Source: Sphingomonas sp. Leaf33
GTDB taxonomy: Bacteria > Pseudomonadota > Alphaproteobacteria > Sphingomonadales > Sphingomonadaceae
DNA length: 64,000 nt
Assembly (NCBI RefSeq): GCF_001421785.1
Contig: NZ_LMLB01000001.1
Location: forward strand, 2,091,541-2,155,540
Direction of reading: 5' to 3'
The notes under the pieces were generated by a model, which saw nothing but the letters and a program-made list of their open reading frames with translations, was not told the origin of the DNA and did not search any database. A program made the translations under genes and the position numbers. Position 1 is the stretch's first letter; each line of letters opens with the position of its first letter. Positions 27,276 through 36,543 of this stretch are shown piece after piece.

Positions 27276-28019
27276 CTACCCCGCCGCTCCCTCGATGATG
27301 GGGACGAACTTGGCCGCCGTCAGGCTAGCACCCCCGACCAGCGCGCCGTCGACATTCTCGACAGCCATGATCGCGGCGGCATTCTCGCCCGTGACCGATC
27401 CGCCGTACAAGATTCGCACGCCGTCGGCCTTGTCGCCGATCATATGCCGCATTTTTGCCCGCGCGATCGCATGGATCGCTGCGATCTCGTCCAGAGTCGG
27501 CGTGCGCCCGGTCCCGATCGCCCAGCGCGGTTCGTAGGCGAGCGTCAGCCACGACCCGTCGGCATTGTCGGGCAGCGACTTCTCGACCTGCGCCTGCACG
27601 ACGCGTTCGGCACGGCCGGCGTCGCGCTCGGCCTCAGTCTCTCCGCAGCACAGGATCACGTTCAAGCCCTGGCGATGCGCCGCCGCCGCCTTTGCCCAAG
27701 CGTCATGGCTGGTTTCTCCCTGATCGCCGCGGCGTTCGCTGTGGCCGACGATCACGAAGCTGGCGCCGGCTTCCTTGACCTGCGCGGCCGACACGCAGCC
27801 GGTGTGCGCGCCCTTGTCGTTTTCGTGCACGTCCTGCGCACCGATCGAGAGGCCGGGTGTGCGCTCCGCCGCGCGCTCGATCAGAGTGAAGGGCACCGCG
27901 ACCGCGACATCGACGTGCGGGTTCGCCACGGCCGCGGCGGCGATCGCGTCCAGTTCGGCCAGCGCCGACCGGTCGCCGTTCATCTTCCAGTTGCCTGCCA
28001 CCAGCTTGCGCCGCGTCAT
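27276..28019 (-). CDS. tpiA: triosephosphate isomerase
   Basis: 247-residue TIM-barrel enzyme that interconverts dihydroxyacetone phosphate and glyceraldehyde 3-phosphate in glycolysis and gluconeogenesis. Catalytic Lys in GNWKMNG, His in VGHSERRGD and Glu in AYEPRWAIGTG are present; the phosphate loop is GGSVTGENAA. The flexible-loop hinge reads EPRWAIGTG where most enzymes have EPVWAIGTG, a mild variation. Divergent from ppiD with about 119 bp between starts. Confidence 0.96.
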   Translation of the reverse strand: MTRRKLVAGNWKMNGDRSALAELDAIAAAAVANPHVDVAVAVPFTLIERAAERTPGLSIGAQDVHENDKGAHTGCVSAAQVKEAGASFVIVGHSERRGDQGETSHDAWAKAAAAHRQGLNVILCCGETEAERDAGRAERVVQAQVEKSLPDNADGSWLTLAYEPRWAIGTGRTPTLDEIAAIHAIARAKMRHMIGDKADGVRILYGGSVTGENAAAIMAVENVDGALVGGASLTAAKFVPIIEGAAG

Positions 28020-28138
28020 CCTTGGTCCCCTCGATTATCGTTGGCGCCTGCGATAGCGCCGATGACGCGCGGCACAAGCTTGATGGGCGGGCACCACGTC
28101 CCTAAAGCGGCGCGTCACACCTAATCGAACGGCCCGTC

Positions 28139-30085
28139 ATGCTCAGCTTTTTCCGCCGCATCATCAAGTCCAAGCTTGGGATTCCGATCACGCTGGGCAT
28201 CCTCGCGGTGATCGCGCTGGCGTTTGCGGCCGGGGACATCAACAGCGCCCGTACGAGCGGCGGCAGTGCCAGTGCGGCGGTGACCGTCGGCAATACCGCC
28301 GTCAGCGAAGCCGACCTGCGCCAGCGTGTCCGCACCGCGTACGACAACGCCCGCCAGCAGAGCCCGGGACTGACGATGGAAGCGTTCGTCGCGCAGGGCG
28401 GATTCGACGCGATCGTCGAGCGCACGGTCAACGACCTCGCGCTTCAGCAGTTCGCGCAGAAGGTCGGCATGGCCGCCGGCAAGCGCGCGGTGGACGGCGA
28501 GATCGCCAGCATCCCTGCGTTCCAGGGCTTCGACGGGAAGTTCAGCCAGGCGGCGTACGACAATCTGCTGCGCCAGCAGGGGCTGACCGACAAGGGCATT
28601 CGCGAGGACATCGAACGCGGCATGCTGTCGCGCCAGCTGATCGCGCCGACCGCCGGGGCGACCCAGGTCCCGACGCAGCTGGCCCTGCCCTATGCCTCGC
28701 TGCTGCTCGAGCGGCGCCAGGGGACGGTCGCCTATATCCCGGTGTCCGCGATCGGTGCGGGTGCCGCGCCGACCGATGCCGAACTGCAGACCTATTACGC
28801 CCGTCAGCGCGCACGCTACACCATCCCCGAGCGCCGCGTCGTGCGGTACGCGCTGGTCAAGGCGGCCGACATTGCCGCAACCGCCAAGCCATCCCCGGCC
28901 GAGATCGCGCAGGCCTATAACCAGAACCGAGTCCGCTTTGCCGCGAGCGAAAAGCGCGCGTTGAGCCAGGTCGTGCTCGCCGACCAGGCCGCCGCCACCG
29001 CGCTCGCCGCCAAGGTCAAGGGCGGGGCGTCGATCGCCGACGCCGCGCGCGCGGCCGGGCTGGAGGCAAGCACCATCCCCGCCGGTGACAAGGCAGCGAT
29101 CACCACCGCCACCAGCGCGGGAATCGCCGATGCGGTCTTCGCTGCGGCGCAGGGTGCGATCCTCGGCCCGCTGCGCTCGCCGCTCGGCTGGCATGTCGTA
29201 CGCGTCGATGCGGTCCAGCCGGTCGCGGGCAAGTCGCTCGCCGAAGCGACGCCCGAGCTGTCCGCCGAACTGGGCAAGGTGAAGGCGCAGGAAGCCCTGG
29301 CCGCCATCCACGACAAGCTCGACGACGCGATCGGCGGCAACGCGACCTTCGACGAGGTCGTGACTGACGGCAAGCTCTCCGCCCAGGCAACCGCCCCGAT
29401 CACCGCGGCCGGCGTCAATCCTGCCGCGCCGACCGCGCAGCCCGACCCGGCCATCCAGCGCCTGGCGCAGGCCGCGTTCGCCGCGGAGCCGGGTGATTCC
29501 CCGCAACTGGTGCAGATGGACGCCGATGGCAGCTTTGCCGTCGTCGGGATCGGCAACGTCGTGCCGGCCGCTCCTCCGCCCCTCGCACAGATCCGCGATC
29601 AGGTGCTGCGTGACTTCGTGATCGACCGTAACCTGCGCGCTGCGCGGGCGCTGGCTTCGGCTGCGGTTACCAAGATCAATGGCGGCACGCCGCTCGGCAC
29701 CGCGCTGCAGGGCACCGGCGTCAAGCTCCCGCCGGTCCAGACGCTGAACGCTACCCGCGCCGAACTCGCGCGCCAGAGCGGCCAGTTGCCGCCGCCGGTC
29801 GCGCTGATGTTCTCGATGGCGGCCAAGCGCGCCAAGATGCTCGAGGCGCCGAATCGCGGCGGCTATTTCATCGTCTATCTGAACGCGATCCAGTCGGGCA
29901 ATGCGACCGGCAACCCGGTGCTGGTCACGTCGACACAGCAGGGCCTGGGCGGCGTCAGCGGGCGCGAGCTGAGCGAACAGTTCGCTGCCGCCGTGCGCAA
30001 GGTCGTCGACGTGAAGCGCAACGAAGCCGTGCTGTCGCGCCTGCGCGCCGACCTGTCGGGCACCGGCGCGCCTGCCACCAACTGA
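28139..30085 (+). CDS. ppiD: PpiD-like SurA N-terminal/parvulin peptidyl-prolyl isomerase
   Basis: 648-residue inner-membrane-anchored periplasmic chaperone. One transmembrane helix (about residues 14-32) is followed by a SurA-type N-terminal domain (GGFDAIVERTVNDLALQQFAQ), a parvulin-like domain (about 270-365, ending GWHVVRVDAVQP) and a long C-terminal segment. PpiD assists folding of exported outer-membrane proteins as they leave the Sec translocon. The ATG at 28139 is chosen since it opens directly into the short cytoplasmic segment MLSFFRRIIKSK. Its stop overlaps trpE by one base (TGATG). Confidence 0.9.
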   Translation: MLSFFRRIIKSKLGIPITLGILAVIALAFAAGDINSARTSGGSASAAVTVGNTAVSEADLRQRVRTAYDNARQQSPGLTMEAFVAQGGFDAIVERTVNDLALQQFAQKVGMAAGKRAVDGEIASIPAFQGFDGKFSQAAYDNLLRQQGLTDKGIREDIERGMLSRQLIAPTAGATQVPTQLALPYASLLLERRQGTVAYIPVSAIGAGAAPTDAELQTYYARQRARYTIPERRVVRYALVKAADIAATAKPSPAEIAQAYNQNRVRFAASEKRALSQVVLADQAAATALAAKVKGGASIADAARAAGLEASTIPAGDKAAITTATSAGIADAVFAAAQGAILGPLRSPLGWHVVRVDAVQPVAGKSLAEATPELSAELGKVKAQEALAAIHDKLDDAIGGNATFDEVVTDGKLSAQATAPITAAGVNPAAPTAQPDPAIQRLAQAAFAAEPGDSPQLVQMDADGSFAVVGIGNVVPAAPPPLAQIRDQVLRDFVIDRNLRAARALASAAVTKINGGTPLGTALQGTGVKLPPVQTLNATRAELARQSGQLPPPVALMFSMAAKRAKMLEAPNRGGYFIVYLNAIQSGNATGNPVLVTSTQQGLGGVSGRELSEQFAAAVRKVVDVKRNEAVLSRLRADLSGTGAPATN

Positions 30086-31575
30086 TGGCGACCGAGGGGC
30101 TGGAGGCGGCGCGCGCCGCGCTGGCGGCGGGTCGCCCGGCGCTGCTGTGGCGGCGTCAGGTGGCGGACACCGAAACGCCGGTCGCTGCGGCCCTGAAGCT
30201 GATCGAGCCCGGACGCGGCGACTTCCTGCTCGAATCGGTCGAGGGCGGGTCCGTGCGCGGGCGACACAGCCTGATCGGCCTGGCCCCCGACCTGATCTTC
30301 CGTGCGCGGGGAAACGCAGCGGAGGTCAACGACCGCTGGCTGACCGACCGCGACGCCTTCGCTTCCATCGACGCGTCGACGCTCGACGCCCTGCGCGATC
30401 TCGTCGCGTCCTGTCGCATGGACGTGCCCGACGCCTTGCCGCGCGCGATGCCGTGCCTGGTCGGATACTTCGGGTACGAGACGATCGGCCTGGTCGAGCG
30501 GCTGCCGCGTGCGGCGCCCAGCCCGCTCGACCTGCCGGACATGATCTTCGTGCGGCCGACCGTGCTGCTCGTGTTCGATCGGCTGGCCGACACGCTGTTC
30601 CTGGTCGCGCCGGTGTGGCCGGGGCAGTCGATCGCGGCAGCGGAGGATCGGCTGGACGCGACCGCCGCGCGGCTCGCCAGTGCGCCTCTGCCCCCACCGG
30701 TCCGCGCCGACCATGTCGCGATCGAGCCGACGCCTGCCCTGCCCGACGGCCGCTATGCCGAGATGGTCGCGGCGGCGAAGGACTATATCGTTGCTGGCGA
30801 CATCTTTCAGGTCGTGCTGGCGCAGCGCTTTTCGACGCCCTTCACACTGCCGCCGATCGAGCTCTATCGCTCGCTGCGCCGGGTGAATCCGTCGCCGTTC
30901 CTCTACCACCTCGACCTGCCCGGCTTCGCGCTGACGGGGTCGAGCCCGGAGATCCTGGTCCGCGTGCGCGATGGCGAGGTGACGATCCGTCCGATCGCCG
31001 GTACCCGCCCGCGCGGCAAGACCGCCGCCGAGGACGAAGCGAACCGCGCGTCGCTGCTCGCCGATCCCAAGGAACGCGCCGAGCATCTGATGCTGCTCGA
31101 CCTCGGCCGCAACGACGTCGGTCGCGTCGCGCAGGCGGGGACGGTCAAGGTGACCGACAGCTACGGCATCGAATTCTACAGCCACGTCATGCACATCGTG
31201 TCGAACGTCGTCGGCCGCGTGCGCGACGATGCCGACGCGCTGGAGGCACTGTTCGCGGGCTTTCCCGCCGGCACCGTCAGCGGTGCGCCCAAGGTCCGCG
31301 CCTGCCAGATCATCGCCGAACTGGAGCCGGAGGCGCGCGGGGCCTATGCCGGCGGCGTCGGCTATTTCTCGCCCGACGGATCGATGGACAGCTGCATCGT
31401 GCTGCGTACCGCGGTGGTGAAGGACGGCGTGATGCACGTGCAGGCGGGCGCCGGCATCGTCGCCGACAGCGTGCCGGAATACGAACAGCGCGAATGCGAG
31501 GCAAAGGCCGGCGCGCTGATCGCCGCCGCGCGCGAAGCGGTCGCCCGAGCGGGCGAGGCCGCGTTCGGGCAATAG
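30085..31575 (+). CDS. trpE: anthranilate synthase component I
   Basis: 496-residue enzyme that, with the glutaminase TrpG, converts chorismate to anthranilate, the first committed step to tryptophan. The LLES motif near residue 48 contributes to feedback inhibition by tryptophan; the chorismate-binding domain shows GDIFQVVLAQRF, GSSPEILVR, PIAGTRPRG, LLDLGRNDVGRV and AGTVSGAPKVRA. It is translationally coupled to ppiD. No trpG follows: the next gene is convergent, so trpG must be elsewhere. No leader peptide or attenuator is visible. Confidence 0.95.
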   Translation: MATEGLEAARAALAAGRPALLWRRQVADTETPVAAALKLIEPGRGDFLLESVEGGSVRGRHSLIGLAPDLIFRARGNAAEVNDRWLTDRDAFASIDASTLDALRDLVASCRMDVPDALPRAMPCLVGYFGYETIGLVERLPRAAPSPLDLPDMIFVRPTVLLVFDRLADTLFLVAPVWPGQSIAAAEDRLDATAARLASAPLPPPVRADHVAIEPTPALPDGRYAEMVAAAKDYIVAGDIFQVVLAQRFSTPFTLPPIELYRSLRRVNPSPFLYHLDLPGFALTGSSPEILVRVRDGEVTIRPIAGTRPRGKTAAEDEANRASLLADPKERAEHLMLLDLGRNDVGRVAQAGTVKVTDSYGIEFYSHVMHIVSNVVGRVRDDADALEALFAGFPAGTVSGAPKVRACQIIAELEPEARGAYAGGVGYFSPDGSMDSCIVLRTAVVKDGVMHVQAGAGIVADSVPEYEQRECEAKAGALIAAAREAVARAGEAAFGQ

Positions 31576-31598
31576 GACCTTTGCGTCGCTGGCGGCGG

Positions 31599-32237
31599 CT
31601 ACGGCGCGTCCTGCCCCGCAGGACTCGCGAGAAACATCTGGAGCAGCGCCAGCCGCTTGCCGATCTCCGCCCGGTACGACGCCTCGCGCGGGGACAGGGC
31701 ATAGGCGCGCCGCCACCAGCGCGCGCCCTCGCGAAACTGGCCGGCGCGGATATAGGCTAGCCCCAGGAAGAACGGCGGCCCCGGATGCGCCGGCGCCAGC
31801 TTCAGCGCGCGATCGAAGGCAAGGCGCGCAGGCGGCGACACCGTGCCGCCGTCGTGCAGCGCATATGCGTCGCCCAGCCCCGTCCACAGCGCGGCATTGT
31901 CGGGCAGCGCGTTGGCGCCCCCGAGGAACAGGTTCACCGCCGTGCGCTGGTCCCCCATCCGCTGTAAGGCGGTGCCGGCGGCGAAATAGGGCGTCACCTG
32001 CGAATAGCGACCGAACATGTCGAGCCGCAGTTCGGTCAGCGTCGGGTCGATCGTCACGCCCTGCTTGCGCGCGGCGACCGGCGCACCGCCAAGGCCGGGG
32101 CGCCCCTGGACGGCATAGCCCAGCGCGCCCAGCATCAGCGCGGCGCCGAGGAACGACGCCAGCGTCCGCGACACGCCGAGCCGCAGCATTGCGGCAAACG
32201 CCAGCGCCATCAGCGCAAACAGCGCGATCCAGCCCAT
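31599..32237 (-). CDS. TPR protein of the cytochrome c maturation cluster (CcmI/CycH-like)
   Basis: 212-residue membrane protein: two N-terminal transmembrane helices (about 2-18 and 25-45) and three tetratricopeptide repeats (about 70-185; for example TVSPPARLAFDRALKLAPAHPGPPFFLGLAYIRAG). It is the last gene of the ccm operon and corresponds to the TPR part of CcmI/CycH, which delivers apocytochrome c to the CcmF/CcmH heme lyase. It is shorter than classical CcmI (about 400). Its ATG overlaps the ccmH stop (TGATG). Confidence 0.85.
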   Translation of the reverse strand: MGWIALFALMALAFAAMLRLGVSRTLASFLGAALMLGALGYAVQGRPGLGGAPVAARKQGVTIDPTLTELRLDMFGRYSQVTPYFAAGTALQRMGDQRTAVNLFLGGANALPDNAALWTGLGDAYALHDGGTVSPPARLAFDRALKLAPAHPGPPFFLGLAYIRAGQFREGARWWRRAYALSPREASYRAEIGKRLALLQMFLASPAGQDAP

Positions 32238-32632
32238 CAGCGCTGCTTGCCGCGGAACGACAGCCGCGCGACCACGACGCCCAGCACCAACAACAGGACC
32301 GGCGTCAGCCACAGCGGCGCGGTTACCGCCGAAAACGGCGGATCGTACGTCACATAGTCCCCATAGCGCTCGACCAGCCACGCGCGGATCGCGCCGGGCT
32401 GCTCACCGCGGGCGATGCGCTCCCGGACCAGCGCGCGCATGTCGGCGGCCATGTCGGCGTCGCTGTCGGCGATCGACTGGCCCTGGCAGACCAGGCAGCG
32501 CAGCGTCTCCATCAGCGCCTTTGCCTGCGCCTCCTGAAGCACATCGGGCAATTGCGTGTTCGCCCAGTGCGCCACCGGTACCGGCGCGCTCGCGATCGCC
32601 AGCGGGAGCGTGAGGAGCAGCAGCGGCTTCAT
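32237..32632 (-). CDS. ccmH: cytochrome c maturation protein CcmH
   Basis: 131-residue periplasmic thiol-reductase anchored by a C-terminal transmembrane helix (about 102-123), with a signal peptide at residues 1-20. The LRCLVCQGQSIADSDADMA segment carries the redox CxxC motif (LRCxxC is the family hallmark). It reduces the CXXCH cysteines of apocytochromes before heme attachment by CcmF. The ATG overlaps the upstream ccmG stop as ATGA. Confidence 0.95.
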   Translation of the reverse strand: MKPLLLLTLPLAIASAPVPVAHWANTQLPDVLQEAQAKALMETLRCLVCQGQSIADSDADMAADMRALVRERIARGEQPGAIRAWLVERYGDYVTYDPPFSAVTAPLWLTPVLLLVLGVVVARLSFRGKQR

Positions 32633-33156
32633 CGCGCCGCCTTCACCGCGGCGACCAGGTCGGCCACCTCGTCCGCGCGAATATCGCCGATGTGCTGGCG
32701 CACGATCCGCCCGCGGCCGTCGATCAGGAAGGTTTCCGGCACGCCCGACGACCCGAGCGAGAGCTGGACGCGGCTGGTCCGATCGTCGCCGATGGTCGCA
32801 TAGGGATCGCCGTTGCGTCGAAGGAAGCGCTGCACCGCGTCCGGCCGGTCGCGGATGGCGATGGCGTCGATCCGCACGCCCGCGCGTTTCAGCGCCATCA
32901 GGTGCGGCGCTTCGGCGATGCAGGGCACGCACCAGCTGGCGAACACGTTCAGCAGCCGTGGTTCGCCCTTGCCGAAATCGGCGGACGACACGCCCGGCTT
33001 GCCCGGAACGATGCCGTCGAGCGCAAAGGCGGGGACCGGCTTGTCGACGAGGTTCGAGCGCACGACGCGCTCTGCCGGGGACAGCATCTCGCTCGCGACC
33101 AGCCACAGCAGGGCCGCGAAGACGACGAACGGCAGCCAGATCAGCCAGCGCTTCAT
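32629..33156 (-). CDS. ccmG: thiol:disulfide interchange protein CcmG (DsbE)
   Basis: 175-residue membrane-anchored periplasmic thioredoxin-like reductase. One N-terminal transmembrane helix (about 4-23) is followed by a thioredoxin fold with the active site ASWCVPCIAEAPHL. The sequence GVPETFLIDGRG contains the cis-Pro region of the DsbE group. It passes reductant to CcmH and apocytochrome. I chose the ATG at 33156: it makes an ATGA overlap with ccmF and has GGGAGG seven bases upstream; an ATG at 33162 is too close to that site. Confidence 0.95.
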   Translation of the reverse strand: MKRWLIWLPFVVFAALLWLVASEMLSPAERVVRSNLVDKPVPAFALDGIVPGKPGVSSADFGKGEPRLLNVFASWCVPCIAEAPHLMALKRAGVRIDAIAIRDRPDAVQRFLRRNGDPYATIGDDRTSRVQLSLGSSGVPETFLIDGRGRIVRQHIGDIRADEVADLVAAVKAAR

Positions 33157-35075
33157 GCCCATGCCTCCCGCGCATCCGCCCGGCGCTCGCGGCGGACGCG
33201 ACCGATCAGCGACAGCGCTCCACCCAGCGCGATCAGCATTCCGCCCGCCCAGATGAGCGTCACGAACGGTTTCCACCAGAGGCGCAACTGCCACCGCCCT
33301 GCCCCATCCGGCTGGCCGAGCACGGTGTAGAGCTGGCCGTCCCACCGCGTCGAGATCGCCGCCTCGTTGGTCGTGGTCGCCGGGTTGGCGAAGAACCGCT
33401 GCTGCGGCCGCAGGACCTGCATCGCGCCGGCACCACGAGTGACTTCCAGCCGTCCTTCGATCGCCGACCAGTTGGGGCCGACCGTAGGCCTAACGCCCAC
33501 GAAGCGCACCTCGAACGGCCCGACCCGCGTCACCTGGTCCGCGCGCGCCGCCACCAGCGCCTCGCGGGTAAACGCACTGTCCGCCGCCATTCCGAACAAG
33601 GCAATCGCGACGCCCAGGTGGGACACGACCATACCCCAGGTGAACAGCGGCGTGCGTCGCAGATTGCGCTTCCAGAGCGGCGCGACGCTGGCGACCGCCA
33701 GCCCGACCGCGAGGCCGAGCCCGAACAACGTCAACACGCCCTTCCACGGCGCGAAAACGGCGAATATCGACAGCGCCAGGGCGGCGGCGCCGATCGGCCA
33801 GGTCAGCCGCTCGACCAGCGCGCCAAGCGCGTCCTTGCGCCACCGCAGCAACGGCCCGGCGGCCAGCACGACGACCAGAAGCAGCGCGATCGGCCCGGCG
33901 GCGGCGTTGAAGAAGGGCGGCCCGACCGACAATTGCGTACCGAAGGATGCAGCGACGATCGGGTACAGCGTCCCGATCAGCACGATGCCCAGGATGACGG
34001 TCAGCAGCAGGTTGTTGGCCACCAGCGCGCCTTCGCGGCTCAGCGGCTCGAAGGTGGTGCCCGCACGGACGGTGCCTATCCGGATCGCGAACAGCGCAAG
34101 CGCACCGCCGATGTAGATCGCCAGCAACGCCAGGATGAAGCTGCCGCGTGTCGGATCGACAGCAAAGGCGTGGACGCTGGTCAGGATGCCCGATCGGACC
34201 AGGAACGTGCCGATCATCGACATGCTGAATGCGACGACCGCCAGCATGATCGTCCACGCGCGCAAACCGTCGCGCGTCGCCAGCACCGTGACCGAATGAA
34301 GCAACGCGGTCGCCGCCAGCCAGGGCATCAGCGAGGCGTTCTCGACCGGGTCCCAGAACCACCAGCCGCCCCAGCCGAGCTCGTAATAGGCCCAGTATGA
34401 TCCGGCGGTGATGCCGATCGTCAGGAACACCCAGGCGCCCAGCACCCACGGCCGCATCGCGCGCGCAAAGCCGGGGCCGACATCGCGCGTGACGAGCGCC
34501 CCGATCGCGAAGCTGAACGCGACCGAAAGCCCCACGTAGCCGAAGTAGAGTGTCGGCGGATGAAAGGCGAGGCCGGGGTCCTGGAGCAGCGGGTTGAGCC
34601 CCATCCCGTCGGGCGGCGCGATGTGGAGCCGCGCGAAGGGATTCGACGCGAACAGCAGGAACGCGAAGAAGCCGAGCGCGATCGCCGCCTGCCCGCCCAG
34701 CGTCGCGGTCAGCGTGGTTGCGGACAGCCGCCGTTCGAACACCGCAATCGCCGCGCCGGCGATGCCGAGCACGGTCACCCACAGCAGCATCGATCCTTCG
34801 TGGTTTCCCCACGCGCCGGCGATCTTGTACAGCAAAGGCTTGGCCGAATGACTGTTTTCGGCGACCAGCTTCACGCTCATGTCCGACTGCACGAACAGTG
34901 TGATGAGCAGCACGAAGGCGACAGCACTGAGCGCGCCGCCGACGATCGCGACCGGACGGACCGCGCCGGCGACATCCTCGCGCCGCGTGCGCAGGCCGAT
35001 CGCGGCCATCACGAGTTGCAACAGCGAAAGCGCAGCGGCTAGCCACAGCGCGGCAAGGCCGGCCTCGGCGATCAC
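33153..35075 (-). CDS. ccmF: heme lyase CcmF
   Basis: 640-residue polytopic inner-membrane protein, core of the system I heme lyase that attaches heme to apocytochrome c with CcmH. The tryptophan-rich WWD motif ELGWGGWWFWDPVENASLMP is clear, as is NHEGSMLLWV near the N-terminus; about 14 transmembrane segments and a periplasmic domain near the C-terminus are predicted. A 133-bp repeat-containing gap separates it from ccmE upstream, and it overlaps ccmG downstream by four bases. Confidence 0.96.
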   Translation of the reverse strand: MIAEAGLAALWLAAALSLLQLVMAAIGLRTRREDVAGAVRPVAIVGGALSAVAFVLLITLFVQSDMSVKLVAENSHSAKPLLYKIAGAWGNHEGSMLLWVTVLGIAGAAIAVFERRLSATTLTATLGGQAAIALGFFAFLLFASNPFARLHIAPPDGMGLNPLLQDPGLAFHPPTLYFGYVGLSVAFSFAIGALVTRDVGPGFARAMRPWVLGAWVFLTIGITAGSYWAYYELGWGGWWFWDPVENASLMPWLAATALLHSVTVLATRDGLRAWTIMLAVVAFSMSMIGTFLVRSGILTSVHAFAVDPTRGSFILALLAIYIGGALALFAIRIGTVRAGTTFEPLSREGALVANNLLLTVILGIVLIGTLYPIVAASFGTQLSVGPPFFNAAAGPIALLLVVVLAAGPLLRWRKDALGALVERLTWPIGAAALALSIFAVFAPWKGVLTLFGLGLAVGLAVASVAPLWKRNLRRTPLFTWGMVVSHLGVAIALFGMAADSAFTREALVAARADQVTRVGPFEVRFVGVRPTVGPNWSAIEGRLEVTRGAGAMQVLRPQQRFFANPATTTNEAAISTRWDGQLYTVLGQPDGAGRWQLRLWWKPFVTLIWAGGMLIALGGALSLIGRVRRERRADAREAWA

Positions 35076-35087
35076 CGGCTCACCGTC

Positions 35088-35180
35088 GTCATCCCCGCGA
35101 AGGCGGGGATCAATTGTGGCTGGCCTTCGCGAGACTCGCGACGTTCAGCGACTATGGATTCCCGCCTTTGCGGGAATGAC
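35088..35180. repeat. paired inverted repeat (GTCATCCCCGC... family)
   Basis: Two hairpins in opposite orientation: ATCCCCGC-GAAG-GCGGGGAT (35091-35110) and ATTCCCGC-CTTT-GCGGGAAT (35158-35177). As a whole they form outer arms of about 24 bp with three mismatches, separated by 47 bp. It fills the ccmE-ccmF gap and may attenuate or stabilise the operon message. Confidence 0.8.
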
Positions 35181-35208
35181 GATCGCGGGGTCGAAGTTGC
35201 CCCGCCCA

Positions 35209-35643
35209 TCACTTTTCCAACGTCTCGGTCTTGTGCATGGCGCCTGCCACCTGCGGCGGCATATAACGTTCGTCATGCTTCGCGAGGATCGTGTCGGCGA
35301 CGAAGCCGCCGCCCGCTGCGACCTTTCCCTCGGCGACCACGCCCGATCCTTCGCGGAACAGGTCGGGGACGATCCCGCGATACGTGACCGGAACGGTGTC
35401 GCGATTGTCGGTCACGACGAAGGCGGTGGTGACGCCATCGGGCAACTTGCGGACGCTTCCGGCCTGCACCATCCCGCCAAGGCGGATCGGCGTGCCAGCT
35501 GCAACGTTCGCGGCACGCAGGTCGGCCGGCGCGTAGAAGAACGCCGCCTGGTCCTTCAACGCCGACATGGCGAGGAGCGCCGCCCCGATCACCGCCGCGA
35601 CCGCCAGCAGGACGAGGCTCAGCCGCTGATGTTTCGCCTTCAT
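35209..35643 (-). CDS. ccmE: heme chaperone CcmE
   Basis: 144-residue membrane-anchored periplasmic OB-fold protein that holds heme covalently and carries it to CcmF. One N-terminal transmembrane helix (about 8-28). The heme-binding His is in LAKHDERYMPP near residue 122, the family signature. Start ATG overlaps the ccmD stop (ATGA). Followed by the repeat that separates it from ccmF. Confidence 0.96.
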   Translation of the reverse strand: MKAKHQRLSLVLLAVAAVIGAALLAMSALKDQAAFFYAPADLRAANVAAGTPIRLGGMVQAGSVRKLPDGVTTAFVVTDNRDTVPVTYRGIVPDLFREGSGVVAEGKVAAGGGFVADTILAKHDERYMPPQVAGAMHKTETLEK

Positions 35644-35768
35644 CGCCGCGTCAGCTCATCTGCAGCACGCTCGGCGCGACGCATGGCGACATAGGACCAC
35701 GCCGCGACCGCGGCAGTTGCAACGCCGGTCAGGCCATAGGCCGCGATGATGAAGGGCCAGGCGTTCAC
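35640..35768 (-). CDS. ccmD: heme exporter protein CcmD
   Basis: 42-residue membrane protein beginning with GTG at 35768, which overlaps the ccmC stop (GTGA); its own stop overlaps the ccmE start (ATGA). One transmembrane helix (NAWPFIIAAYGLTGVATAAVA), followed by a basic cytoplasmic tail, is the standard CcmD layout. CcmD helps release holo-CcmE from the CcmABC complex. Position between ccmC and ccmE confirms the call. Confidence 0.88.
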   Translation of the reverse strand: MNAWPFIIAAYGLTGVATAAVAAWSYVAMRRAERAADELTRR

Positions 35769-36490
35769 GCCGCAGCCATCCGGCGCATCCGCGCCTCGAC
35801 GCGCCCCTTCGCCAGCATCGCGCGCATCCGCATGAGCACGATCCCACCGAAAAGCAGGGTGAAGCCCGGCACCGTCAGTGCCAGCGGCCAAAGCAGGTCG
35901 TTCGAGATCGTCGACCCGGACACGGTAATGCTCGGTCCCTGGTGCAGCGTATTCCACCAGATCACCGAATAGCGGATGACGGGCAGCAGCACGGTACCAG
36001 CGATCCCGAACAGCGCCGGGATACGTCCGTCCCCACCGCGATCGCTGTCGGCCCGTGCCAGCGCCAGATAGGCGAGATAGACGAAGAACAGCAGAAGCAT
36101 CGACGTCAGCCGCCCGTCCCACTGCCACCACGTCCCCCAGGTCGGCCGCCCCCAGATCGATCCGGTCGCCAAGCATAGCGCCGCGAACAGAGCACCCGGC
36201 ACCGCGATCGCCCGCGCGGCGATGTTGGCGAGCGGATGCCGCCAGACGAGATAGACGATGCTCGACAGCGCGATGCCCGTCCAGCCGCCGGTACCGAGCC
36301 ATGCGGTGGGCACGTGAATGTAGAGGATGCGGACGCTCTCGCCCTGCAGATAATCGGGCGGCGTCTGCGTGAGGCCCGCCCAGGCGCCGACGGCGATCAA
36401 CACAGCGCCCAGCCAGAACAACGCGGGCGTCAGCGGACGCGCGATCTTCAGGAAGCGGGCGGGATTGGCGAGGGCGTGGAGGCTGGGCAC
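35765..36490 (-). CDS. ccmC: heme transporter/handling protein CcmC
   Basis: 241-residue polytopic inner-membrane protein with six transmembrane segments. The tryptophan-rich motif WGRPTWGTWWQWDGRLTS and flanking histidines (YIHVPTAW and NTLHQGPS) bind heme and load it on CcmE. First visible gene of the ccm operon; ccmA and ccmB are not adjacent, since the next genes upstream belong to a regulator pair. Start ATG at 36490. Confidence 0.95.
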   Translation of the reverse strand: MPSLHALANPARFLKIARPLTPALFWLGAVLIAVGAWAGLTQTPPDYLQGESVRILYIHVPTAWLGTGGWTGIALSSIVYLVWRHPLANIAARAIAVPGALFAALCLATGSIWGRPTWGTWWQWDGRLTSMLLLFFVYLAYLALARADSDRGGDGRIPALFGIAGTVLLPVIRYSVIWWNTLHQGPSITVSGSTISNDLLWPLALTVPGFTLLFGGIVLMRMRAMLAKGRVEARMRRMAAA

Positions 36491-36543
36491 GATCGTTGCC
36501 GCCTCTAGGCGAGAATCCGTCGCCCGTCACCTAGGAACGACGC

